Below are positions 24,555 through 33,498 of a stretch of DNA of 46,750 nt, piece by piece; position 1 is the stretch's first letter; each line of letters opens with the position of its first letter. This stretch comes from CAVXYG01 sp963766005. GTDB lineage: Bacteria > Actinomycetota > Actinomycetes > S36-B12 > GCA-2699445. The stretch is taken from positions 1 to 46,750 of the forward strand of contig CAVXYG010000011.1 in the NCBI GenBank assembly GCA_963766005.1. Reading direction: 5' to 3'. Under the pieces are notes generated by a model. That model saw only the letters and a list, made by a program, of their open reading frames with translations, ran no database searches and was not told the DNA's origin. The position numbers and the translations under genes are program-made.

Positions 24555-26498
24555 TCAATCCTCGAAGCCGCGGTAGTAGGTCTCCAACTCCTCGACCTTC
24601 CCGCCCGTCCGCAGCGCCGCCAGTTTCGCCGGGTCGTTCGCCGGTCCGAGCATGGTCACCGTCGGCTGCGCAGCCACCGCCGTGACATCGGGCTGCGGCG
24701 TCCCGTCCGGCGTCGGGTTGCCCAGCACCTGGCTCCACCAGGTGCCGGCGGCGGCGTCCGGGAAGGGCAGGTAGAACTGCAGCAGCGGGAGCCAGTCGAT
24801 GCCCTGATCGGCGGGAGCACCTCCGGCAACACGAGTGAGGAGGTGGCGGGCGACCGAGCCCGAGGCGTGCTTGGCCAAGCGCACCGCGTCGTCGCGGAAC
24901 GGCTCGCTGGTGGTGCTGTCCTTGGCCAGCAGCGAATGCGTGCCGATGTTCTCGCCGGAGGCCTCGTTGGTCGTCGCGATGCCTCGCACGCTGGTCGGGT
25001 CGGCGTCGAGTTGGCTCTGGCGCTTGCCGCTCTTCGTGCGCTCCTCCTGCATCAGGCCGGTCAACTGGATGATCATCCCGCCGCAGCCGGGGAAGAGCGA
25101 CCACTCCTCCTCGACCTCCTTGTCCAGGTCGAACGCGCGCTTGAACTCCTCCCAGGCCCGGTCGCAGAGCGCCCCCGAGGTGTGCAGGGCGTCCAGCTTG
25201 CGGTGGATCTCGCCGGCCTTCAGCTCCTGCTCGTGCTCTCCGGCCATCTTCGGCTCGTCCTCATCGCGCACCATGTCGCGCCGCACCTGCTCGCGGAACA
25301 GCACCCGGAACAGCGTCACATCGGCATTGGCCAGCGCGGTCGTGACCTTCGAACTCGGCCCGTGCTCCATGCCTTCCAGCGCCTTGCCGAGGGTGTGGAA
25401 GATGTCGGTCTCGCCGAACCCGCCGGTGAACACGAACTGGGTGCCATCCAGCGAGGTGGTGTCATCGAGGTCGCCCATCTCGTCGCCGTCGTAGACCGGG
25501 TAGCGCAGCCGGCGGCGCAGCAACCGGCGCTGCTGGGTGCTGTCCGTGACGCCACCATCGGCCAGGGCCGCGGCCAGCAGCGCGTCGAGGTCGGCATCGA
25601 CGGTCGGGTCCAGGCTCGGCTGCGCTGCCCGCACCCGGTTCCACCGGTACAACTCGCAGAAGTTGGAATGGAACCACCAGTCCTCCACGGCGTGCAGCAG
25701 ATGTCCGAGCCGCACCATGAAGTCGCGCCGATCGGCCGCCGGACTGCTCACCGCCGTCACCCATTCCTGCTCCAGCTTCGCCAACTGCTGGGCGAGCGCC
25801 TCGATGTGCTCCTCGAGGTAGGTCTGCACCTTGTGGCTGGACGGCTTGAAGGGGTCGAGGTCGCGGTGGTGCTCGGCGTCCTCGACGATCGGGAAGTCCA
25901 AGTGCTCATGTGGCCAGTACTGCGTGAAGTGGGCCGCGTACACCGCATCGACCTGCGCCGCACTCAACGGCGGGAACGCAGGCGGGCCCCGGTCCGGCAG
26001 ATCCGGCTGGCCTGCTGCGCGCCGCACCCGGTTGATGCCATCGATCGCCCTATCCGTGGCGGCGCGCCCCTCGGCCGACAGCGTCTGGTGGGCCACCCCG
26101 AGGCTGAGCCGGCGGAAGAACTCGGCCAGCGCGCCGTGCCGCTGCTCCTCGGGTTCCTTCTGCCCCCACAGCCGATGGGTCCAACCGGTCAGGCCCAACG
26201 TGTAGGTGAGGGGGATCGTGAGCGGACTCAGGGCGACCGAGACCGGCGCCGCCGCCAAGGACCATCCGCCGGTGAGCCCGAAGATGTTGAACGCGGCGGT
26301 GTGCAGCGCCATCTTGTGCGTCTTCACCCGTCCGGCGTGGTGGGCGACGGGGTCGCGGAACTGCGAGACGTCGGTCAGGTAGTTGCCGAACTCCAGGTAG
26401 CCGTAGTGGTCGGCGGGCACCAGGGTCGCCGGCGCGGCGGTCTGGATCTGGGCTGCGACGAAGTGGCTGATGCCGGCATGCGTGGAGATGTCACCCAT
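24555..26498 (-). CDS. Het-C-like domain protein, last gene of the DUF6603 operon
   Basis: The 647-residue product carries the Het-C signature: HAGISHFVAAQIQ near the N-terminus, DHYGYLEFGNYLTDVSQFRD (about residues 30-49), HLDFPIVEDAEHHRDLDPF, and LLHAVEDWWFHSNFCELYRW (about 262-282), which supplies the His/Asp/Glu set expected for metal binding. Het-C proteins cause heterokaryon incompatibility cell death in fungi, and a relation to zinc-dependent phospholipase C has been proposed; bacterial members have little direct characterisation. A hydrophobic stretch lies near residues 72-103. The ATG overlaps the stop of the upstream gene by 8 bp and is preceded by GGAGGG. A toxic or membrane-acting role is inference from the domain. 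Confidence 0.72.
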   Translation of the reverse strand: MGDISTHAGISHFVAAQIQTAAPATLVPADHYGYLEFGNYLTDVSQFRDPVAHHAGRVKTHKMALHTAAFNIFGLTGGWSLAAAPVSVALSPLTIPLTYTLGLTGWTHRLWGQKEPEEQRHGALAEFFRRLSLGVAHQTLSAEGRAATDRAIDGINRVRRAAGQPDLPDRGPPAFPPLSAAQVDAVYAAHFTQYWPHEHLDFPIVEDAEHHRDLDPFKPSSHKVQTYLEEHIEALAQQLAKLEQEWVTAVSSPAADRRDFMVRLGHLLHAVEDWWFHSNFCELYRWNRVRAAQPSLDPTVDADLDALLAAALADGGVTDSTQQRRLLRRRLRYPVYDGDEMGDLDDTTSLDGTQFVFTGGFGETDIFHTLGKALEGMEHGPSSKVTTALANADVTLFRVLFREQVRRDMVRDEDEPKMAGEHEQELKAGEIHRKLDALHTSGALCDRAWEEFKRAFDLDKEVEEEWSLFPGCGGMIIQLTGLMQEERTKSGKRQSQLDADPTSVRGIATTNEASGENIGTHSLLAKDSTTSEPFRDDAVRLAKHASGSVARHLLTRVAGGAPADQGIDWLPLLQFYLPFPDAAAGTWWSQVLGNPTPDGTPQPDVTAVAAQPTVTMLGPANDPAKLAALRTGGKVEELETYYRGFED

Positions 26499-29400
26499 CG
26501 GAACCCTCCTGCTCGTACACCAGGCGAATCCAGCCCTCCTGCGTCACATGCGCGCCGTCCGGCAGCCTCGCCTCCTGGGTGGCTGCCTCGATCGGGTCGT
26601 CGCGCCAGGTGGTGGCACTGTCGCGATGGGTCCAGACCTGCTCGCCGGGCATCCCGCCGAGCTTGGGCATGCGGATCGTGGTGGGGTCCACCAGCACCGG
26701 GCCGATCCGGAACGACGGTGCCAGCACCCGCAGCGGCTGCTCCACCCAGTCGCGCAGCAGCGTGATCTCCTTGCGCGGCAGGATGCCGCTGGTCACATGC
26801 ACCGACATGCCGGGATCCATCAGCAGCGTGACCGTTCGGGTCTGGCCCGGCCGCAGCGTGATGGTCGGGTCGGGGGCGACGTAGGGGTCCAGGATCTGCT
26901 GCTGCTCCGCAGGGTCGGACGGGTCGAACGTCGCTGCGCTGTCCGCGTCCTGCTGGTAGCCCTGGCCCGGGCCCCCGCGCACCGCATCGCGCAGCACGGA
27001 GGGATGCACCGGGTGCACGCGCCAGTAATCATCGTCGAGGTAGTAGCCGAACAGGCCGTCCTGCAACCGCGTCAGCGAGCCGAGCCGGACCTCGAACGTG
27101 CGACTGCGCAGCCGGTCGAACGCCTCCCGCCGGGCGGCCTGGGCCACGGGATCGTCGGCCCAGCGCTCGTCGTCGAGGTCATCGGCGACCTCCAGCGTGA
27201 GCCGGGCCCGCACGATGGCCAGCGGCCGGCCCACCAGCGCCCCGGGGAACTCCCAGCCCAACCGGGAGACCGGGTCCACCGTCCATTGGGTGGTGTCCAA
27301 CGCGCGCAGCAGTGCCGACATCGGGCTCTCCCGGTCAGCCGCGTCGCCGGCCTCGCGGCGGACCATGTCGCGTTCCACCAGCCGCGTCACCAGGGAGCGC
27401 ACATGCGGGTTGCTGATGAGTTCGCCCGGCGAAACGCCGGTGGGTCCGGGACGTCCCGGCGCGCCCTCCCAGACGACCGCCCCGCCCACATCGGGTGCCA
27501 CGGCAACGTCGTGCCGCAACTGCCCGGCCGGGGTGCCGTCCGCGGCGAACACCTCCAGGGCATGGTCGATGTGATCGGGGACCAGCCAGCCGGCCACCGG
27601 GGTGGATGGGGTGGCAAGCCGCTGATCGATGTGGACCTCGCGGCTGTCGTCCTCGGCATCGACGAGCCGCAGCAGCAGCCGGGCGGGCGCGTTGATACGG
27701 GGCCGCAGCAGCACCCGCGGACCGGTGCCGGTGTCACCGGTCTCCGGATCGGTCGCCAGGCTCACGTCACCGGGCAGGGCGAGCTGATCGGAGACCAGCA
27801 CGTCATCGGTGGGCACCTCGACGGCCCGCCCGAACGCATCGACGATGCGCGCCCGCAGCAGCCGGATGACGCCGGCCCGCGCCAGCAGTGCCGACGCCGT
27901 GGGCAAGGGCGCGGGCGGCGGATCGCCGGGCGCGGGCGTGGCAGGCGGCGCACCATCGGGCCGGGGCTGCAGCACCAGGTGGCTGGCCACCCCCAGCAGG
28001 TGATCGCGCAGGCCATCCAGCCCCGCGGAGAGCACGTCCATCCGAGCCGCCGCCTGGGCGACGTCGTGCAGCGCCGCCTCGCCGGCCTCGGTGATCTGGC
28101 CGTTGCCGACGTCGTCGCGCAGGTCCTCCTCCTGCAGCACTGCGCGAATCTCGGACGCCATCGCCTTGACGCTGCCCGAGGCAACCAGCGAGCGGCCTGA
28201 CAGGACCTGTCGGCCCGGCGTCGCCATGACTGCTGGCGGAGCGAGGTCCAGCTCCCCCAGCGTCCAGTCCTGGCTGCGGTCGCCGAGGTCGAGCTCGATC
28301 TCCCACTCCAGGTACATCGGGATCCACGGCTGGCCGTTCCACTCGGTGACGGCGATCGGTGAGGACATCGTCCCCACCCGGGCCGACTCCGCCGCCAGCC
28401 GCGTGGTCTCCAGGTCGGGGTCGCGGCCGTAGCGACCGATGGCAACCTCCATCTGCGCGCGTGTCCGTGCCACGGCCTGCGGCGCCGATGAACCGGCTGC
28501 ATACCGCGCGATGGTGCCCTCGACGTTGCTGGGATCCTCCAGGGCCGCCTCATGCACCAGGCGGGCCGCTTCCGGCGGGAGGCTGTCATGCACGATGGCC
28601 CGGGCCAGCAGGTCCGCGCCGTCGATGCCGTCCGCACCATCGATGCCGTCCCACGTGTCCTGCACGTCCCACCGCAGCCGGCACGCCACCGTCTCGTCGG
28701 GGGTGAAGCGGCCGTCGTAGCCGTGGCGCAGGTTGCGCTCGGTGCCCTGCACGGCGATGACGGGATCCTGCGGCTGGAACCAGCGCGGCAGCGCCCGGCG
28801 CACCCGTTCGATCCGGGTCCGCTCCCGCAGCAGGCCGTCGATCAGTTCGCGATGGGTCCGCCGGTGGAAGCCCAGCGCACCCGGGCGCTCCGCGAATTCG
28901 AACGCCGCCGTGAACGAACGGCCGGTCTCGGCGCTGGCCGCGCCCACCGCCCCGATCACCCCGGTGTTCGCCAGCGCCGCGGCGATGCCCTCGGGGCCGG
29001 CAACCTCGCTGAACTCGGCCGAGGCGATCCGGTCCAGCAGCGGCGTCTCGGCGAGGTCGGCCACCACGTCGGTGGGCAGGGCAGGCCGGTCGGGTCGGAT
29101 CCCGGCCAGCCGATCGCCCTGCCGGATCCAGTCGTGGGTGTAGCCGCCGGGCTGGGACTCGAAGGCCCGGGTGTGCAGCGCCTCATCGACCTCGCTGGGA
29201 CCATCATGCTCGCCGAGCCGGTCGATCAGGCCGTAGGCGAAGGCAGCGGTCGCCGTCTCCTCGGCCGCCCCGCCGCCGGACTGCTGCTCGCCGATGAGCC
29301 GGGCCAGCGCCTCGGTCGCCGTCGCCCCGGCCGCCGCGGTCAGCCGATCCGAGGACGGCCGGTGGTCGATGCCCTCGCCGCCAGTGCGCACCCCGTACAC

Positions 29401-30414
29401 CGAGCCGTGGAACACGCAGCGGCGCGGCCACACCCGGCTCGGCGCAACGACGTCGGCCTCGTCGGGTCGGGCCTGCGCCCAACGCTCCCGCTCGGTCCGC
29501 AGCCCGGCCAGCAGCGCCGGGTGCTCGGTCAGCCGGAACTCCTCGGTCGCGTCGATCGTCACCGGTGGGGCGCTGGCGGCAGTCGTGGTGGTGCCGGCCC
29601 ACGTCCAGGAGATATCCGCGATCAGGTCCAGCAGTCGGGCTCGATCGCGGGCCTCACCCGAGATGCTCCACTGCAGCTGCTTCAGCACCTGATCGAAGGA
29701 CGCTTCGCTGCTCACCGCGGCCAGCGGGTCGAGCCGCTGATCGCCGTACCAGCCGACCACGACGTAGGAGACGACCTCGCCCGGCGCCACCCCTCGCAGC
29801 GGATCGTGGAAGCCGAAGCGATCGGCAACGTTGTCGAAGACGGCCGCCCATGCCGGGTCGCCGCCCGCCGTTGCCGACAGCGACTCGCGGGGCAGGTAGC
29901 CGGCGGGCGGCTCGCCCTCGGGCACGCCGGGCTCCCCGGGCCACGCCGGCAGGGACCGGCTGCGGCCGTACTCGGACTCCAGCACCCACGCGGCCCAGTC
30001 CCGCCGGCTGCCCGGCTGCAACCGCAGCACCAGCCAGCGGTCCGGCAGGGCGACCGGTTCCAACGTGCCGTCGGCGGCGGCCTGCTGCCGGGTCAGGCTG
30101 TCCGGCATCGCCCAATGCAGGTACACACCGCGCTGCCGGCCTTCCCCGGCGGTGAAGGGCGCCGACGTGGGCTGGTGGTCGTCGGTGAACTGCTCGGCAT
30201 CGAGCAGATGCACGGCGATGTCCTCGTGGTCCACGGCGCCGTCCTCGGCCACGACCAGCGCCTGCACATCCACCGGCACCAGCAGCGGCGAGCCGGTGCC
30301 GGCGAAGTCCGGCCGATCGACTAGGTCGAAGAAGCGCGCCGGGTCGATCGCCCGCAGGCGGGATCGGCGCACGTAGTCGGTGCTGAAGGCGACGTGCCTC
30401 GGATCGATCTCCAC
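26491..30414 (-). CDS. Very large protein of unknown function (1,307 aa)
   Basis: I recognise no catalytic domain. It begins MEIDPRHVAFSTDYVRRSRL and near residue 93 has GVYLHWAMPDSLTR, an aromatic motif I associate with large proteins encoded next to DUF6603 genes. Later landmarks are YVVVGWYGDQRLDPLAAV, CVFHGSVYGVRTGGEG, and toward the end WRVHPVHPSVLRDAVRGG and QTRTVTLLMDPGMSVHVTSG. There is no signal peptide or membrane helix; composition is typical of a large soluble, mainly beta protein. The GTG start has AGGAGG overlapping the stop of the upstream gene (9-bp gap). The tail overlaps the Het-C gene by 8 bp, so the two are coupled. Confidence 0.8.
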   Translation of the reverse strand: MEIDPRHVAFSTDYVRRSRLRAIDPARFFDLVDRPDFAGTGSPLLVPVDVQALVVAEDGAVDHEDIAVHLLDAEQFTDDHQPTSAPFTAGEGRQRGVYLHWAMPDSLTRQQAAADGTLEPVALPDRWLVLRLQPGSRRDWAAWVLESEYGRSRSLPAWPGEPGVPEGEPPAGYLPRESLSATAGGDPAWAAVFDNVADRFGFHDPLRGVAPGEVVSYVVVGWYGDQRLDPLAAVSSEASFDQVLKQLQWSISGEARDRARLLDLIADISWTWAGTTTTAASAPPVTIDATEEFRLTEHPALLAGLRTERERWAQARPDEADVVAPSRVWPRRCVFHGSVYGVRTGGEGIDHRPSSDRLTAAAGATATEALARLIGEQQSGGGAAEETATAAFAYGLIDRLGEHDGPSEVDEALHTRAFESQPGGYTHDWIRQGDRLAGIRPDRPALPTDVVADLAETPLLDRIASAEFSEVAGPEGIAAALANTGVIGAVGAASAETGRSFTAAFEFAERPGALGFHRRTHRELIDGLLRERTRIERVRRALPRWFQPQDPVIAVQGTERNLRHGYDGRFTPDETVACRLRWDVQDTWDGIDGADGIDGADLLARAIVHDSLPPEAARLVHEAALEDPSNVEGTIARYAAGSSAPQAVARTRAQMEVAIGRYGRDPDLETTRLAAESARVGTMSSPIAVTEWNGQPWIPMYLEWEIELDLGDRSQDWTLGELDLAPPAVMATPGRQVLSGRSLVASGSVKAMASEIRAVLQEEDLRDDVGNGQITEAGEAALHDVAQAAARMDVLSAGLDGLRDHLLGVASHLVLQPRPDGAPPATPAPGDPPPAPLPTASALLARAGVIRLLRARIVDAFGRAVEVPTDDVLVSDQLALPGDVSLATDPETGDTGTGPRVLLRPRINAPARLLLRLVDAEDDSREVHIDQRLATPSTPVAGWLVPDHIDHALEVFAADGTPAGQLRHDVAVAPDVGGAVVWEGAPGRPGPTGVSPGELISNPHVRSLVTRLVERDMVRREAGDAADRESPMSALLRALDTTQWTVDPVSRLGWEFPGALVGRPLAIVRARLTLEVADDLDDERWADDPVAQAARREAFDRLRSRTFEVRLGSLTRLQDGLFGYYLDDDYWRVHPVHPSVLRDAVRGGPGQGYQQDADSAATFDPSDPAEQQQILDPYVAPDPTITLRPGQTRTVTLLMDPGMSVHVTSGILPRKEITLLRDWVEQPLRVLAPSFRIGPVLVDPTTIRMPKLGGMPGEQVWTHRDSATTWRDDPIEAATQEARLPDGAHVTQEGWIRLVYEQEGSDG

Positions 30415-30423
30415 GACGCCTCC

Positions 30424-31530
30424 TCAGCTCACGCCGTCGATATCGGCCACCACGTCGAGCACCCGCAGCGGAGTCGTGGCTGCGAACACGATAGTGACCA
30501 GACCGCCGCTGTCGGGGTTGAAGCCGTCCCCCTCGAAGCGCTGGCGGTAGGGGAACTGCAGCAGCTGCGTGGTGAGCTCAGCGCTGGAGACTCCGTTCGG
30601 CCACTCCTCCTCGTCGTCATCGGCGGTGAAGTCCACTGCTGCCGAGGCGCCGGTGGGCATGGCCTCGTCGAGGTTGCCGGCGAGCGCCGCCATGTCGACC
30701 ACGCCGCTGCTGCCCGCCCGGAACGGGACCTCGGCCCAGCGATACTTGGTGCCGGTCGGCGGGTCGAGCGGGACTCGGGCGCCCTCGTCGTTGAGCGGGC
30801 GGGCGTCGTTGACGTCGCGCAACTTCACGCGGCGGCCGCCACCGGCGTCGTTGTCGTCCGTGACGCCCGGCGACGGATCGACACCGAACTGCAGGCCGCG
30901 GCGGGGCTCCTCGACGTGCACCTCATCGGGGAGGCCGTCGAACAGGACCAGCAGCACCGCCGGCGCCAGCCGCTCCACCCGCAGCAGGCGCAACTCGCTG
31001 CCGTCGCGCAGGCCGCGGACGTTGATGCCGGGCCAGCCGGAGACCGCGCGGGAGCGCAGCAGGAATCCGGTCACGACTTCCGGCGCGCCGTCCAACGTGT
31101 CGTAGGGGACCTCGCCGACGTGGTCCTCGGCCGCGCCGACCGGGCCGCCGGACGGCTGTCGCTGCACTCCCTCGGGCAGCGGGATGTGGGGGGAGACGTT
31201 GCGCTCCCGCTTGTCCAGCAGCCGGCGGGTGGCGCCGTCCTGGGCAACGGCAGCCGAGCGCATCTGGCTGTGCGCCCCGGCTGCCGACAGCGCCCCCTCG
31301 ACCGCTGCGTCGGTCCAGTCGCGGTCCAGCCAGAAGAACCGGATGGACTCCGGCGGCAGCAGGTCGGCATCGGGCACCAGGTAGGCGAACGGCACGCCGT
31401 GCAACAGGCGCAGGCGGGCCAGCCAATCCACGACCTCGGCCGGCGCGGCTGCAGCTCGGCGCTCCGCTTGCGGCCACTTCGCACGAATCCCGGGCACCAT
31501 CTGCTCCGAGCGGTACCACTGCATGCTCAT
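30424..31530 (-). CDS. Unknown protein of the DUF6603 operon (368 aa)
   Basis: No known catalytic domain is recognised. The N-terminal half contains LARLRLLHGVPFAYLVPDAD and LLPPESIRFFWLDRDWTDAA, followed by VEGALSAAG, a signature of proteins in this kind of cluster that may form a structural or scaffold domain. The middle has GFLLRSRAVSGWPGINVRGL and RVERLAPAVLLVLFDGLPDE. There is no signal peptide or membrane helix. The ATG overlaps the stop of the upstream gene as ATGA and is preceded by GGGAGGTGG. The next gene starts 9 bp downstream. Confidence 0.78.
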   Translation of the reverse strand: MSMQWYRSEQMVPGIRAKWPQAERRAAAAPAEVVDWLARLRLLHGVPFAYLVPDADLLPPESIRFFWLDRDWTDAAVEGALSAAGAHSQMRSAAVAQDGATRRLLDKRERNVSPHIPLPEGVQRQPSGGPVGAAEDHVGEVPYDTLDGAPEVVTGFLLRSRAVSGWPGINVRGLRDGSELRLLRVERLAPAVLLVLFDGLPDEVHVEEPRRGLQFGVDPSPGVTDDNDAGGGRRVKLRDVNDARPLNDEGARVPLDPPTGTKYRWAEVPFRAGSSGVVDMAALAGNLDEAMPTGASAAVDFTADDDEEEWPNGVSSAELTTQLLQFPYRQRFEGDGFNPDSGGLVTIVFAATTPLRVLDVVADIDGVS

Positions 31531-33498
31531 CCGCCACCTCCCGGTGCCGCGCCGGACTCCTCCACATCGCGGGCGAACGCCGCCGCCAGCGCCGAGCGCA
31601 GGCCATCGCCGTAGGCACCTTCGGTGAGCCCGGCGACCGTCTCCAGCCCACCGGCGATCCCCGCGTCGGCGGGCAGGGTGGCGCTGGGAGCCGCGACGCC
31701 GAACGGCGCATCCACGGCAAGGCCCACGGCTGCCTCGGCGGCGTCACGGGACAGCCCGGCGCGTTGCAGCAGGAGCGCATCGGCGGCCGGCTGATACTGC
31801 TCGCGCAACGGCACCGGGTTGACCAGCGGCCCCAGCGGCCCCCCGGTGCGGCCGAGGAGGTCGATCGGACCGCCGCCGCCCAGCAGGTCCTGGATCACGC
31901 CGAGGCCGAGGTGCTGCTGGAAGCGCTCCAAGTCCGCGCGCGGCAGCAGATCGAACCGCAGCGCCTCGGCCTTGAAGCCGGCCCACGCCAGGGTCGAGCC
32001 GGAGCGGCGCCATTCGATGAGGGCGCTGACGAACCGGGGATCGGACAGCGCCATGAGTCGGCCGAGCTCGAATGCGGCAGCGTAGGAGAGATCCTCGATG
32101 CCGTCGCTGCCGACCCGGATGGCCTGCTCGGCGGCATGCAGCGGTACATCGTCGCGGTCGGTCAGCTCATGCGGCACCAGGGGGCCGCGATACCAGCCCG
32201 CCGACCGCTCCCCGCCCCGGGTGTGGCGGTCGAGCAGGTTGTGGCCGGTGGCCAGCACGGTCGGCGGGTCCTCGACATCGTCGCCGACCGTCCCGAGCAG
32301 CCCGACATCCAGCGATCGCATGAGCGTCTCGAAGTCGCCGTGCTGGAGGGTGTCGAAGGTCCAGTGCGCCAGCACCGGGAAGCGGTGCAGGTTCTGGTCG
32401 CCGGCGACGAAGTCCAGGCCTTCCGCGGCGGCCTCCGCTGCGGCGGCTGCCTCGGCACTGGGTCCGGTCGGGAACAGGGAGCCCTCGGCCACGGCGCGGC
32501 GGACCTCCGCAATCTCCTCCTCGCGCGGGGTGTCATCGACGAGATCCCAGCCGGCGAATCGGTCGGCTGCGTCGCGGCTGCCGGTTGCCGTGATCCGGCC
32601 GAGCAGGTCCGGTCCGAGCCTGGTCCGCGTCGCGGCGTCGGTGGCGACGCTGCCGGAGGACCACGGCACCCGGTCGGGCAGCCGGAACAGCGGCGGCCGG
32701 GCGACCTTGACCGGGCCGATCTGCTCGGTGTGCCCGCTCGATGAGTCGGGCAGGGCATCGAGCTGGCCCTCGATGCTCACCAGGTAGGCACCGTAGTGCT
32801 GGCCGCCGCGCAGCACCCGGTTGGAGGCGACCACCGAGACGAAACCATCGTCGTCGGACCGGTTGGCGTCCTCCGAATCCAGCAGATGCACTTCGCGCAC
32901 ATGGACCAGGTACGGCAGGTCGGTGCGGCTCGGGAACGCCTTGCGCACCACCCGACCGGTCACTTCGAGCACATCGCAGGTGCCGGCGGCTGCGGCCTCG
33001 CCTGGCTGCAGGTCGATGCCGCTGCGGTAGTCGGCGAGTTTGGCATCGTTGAGATCGACCCCGATGTGCAGCGCCCCCTCACCCTGGGTGAGCACGATGA
33101 GCGCCAACCAGGGGGTGCGCTTGTCAGCCGTTTCCTCCGCTTCGGTCGTCCCAGTCCCGGTCCCGGTGCCTGTCCCTGTCTCCGGGGGCGGCCGCTCCCA
33201 GGGCAGGGTGCGCCGCTTCAACACCGCCTGGGCGAACCGGTTGCTGAACGGGCCCTGCGCATTCGGCGGCGGGAAGAGGCTGTACAGCTCGGATCCGGCC
33301 ATGCGGTAGCGGGGGGCGACCAGATGGAGGGGCTGCGTCGTGGTCTGCAGCGACTCATCGACGACCTCGGCTGGAGCGCCGCCATCGTGGGGCTGCGCGG
33401 TGACGCTCTGCTGCATCTTCAGGCAGGTATTCCCCGGCGTGCAGCGCGGGGCGGATCGCCGAGTACAGGCGGACATGGCCGCGGGGTGGCGGGCTCAC
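31527..33498 (-). CDS. Unknown protein of the DUF6603 operon (~656 aa), apparent frameshift near the 5' end
   Basis: The likely true start is the GTG at 33498: it overlaps the DUF6603 gene stop as GTGA, has a GGAGGAC site, and reads VSPPPRGHVRLYSAIRPALH then AGEY. About 33421-33427 coding moves by one base to LKMQQSVTAQ and then continues unbroken to 31527. A later ATG (33476) is in the second frame but gives an unconvincing Cys/Arg-rich leader. Further landmarks: LVAPRYRMAGSELYSLFPPP, a Thr-Gly repeat linker, RTPWLALIVLTQGEGA, HRFPVLAHWTFDTLQHGDFE and SYAAAFELGRLMALSDPRFV. No signal peptide or known domain is seen. The product may be structural; that is a guess. Confidence 0.72.

Noticed and set aside
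33140..33190. GGTACC-like short tandem repeat in the ~656-aa operon gene
   Set aside because: It encodes a Thr-Gly linker within the protein and needs no separate explanation.
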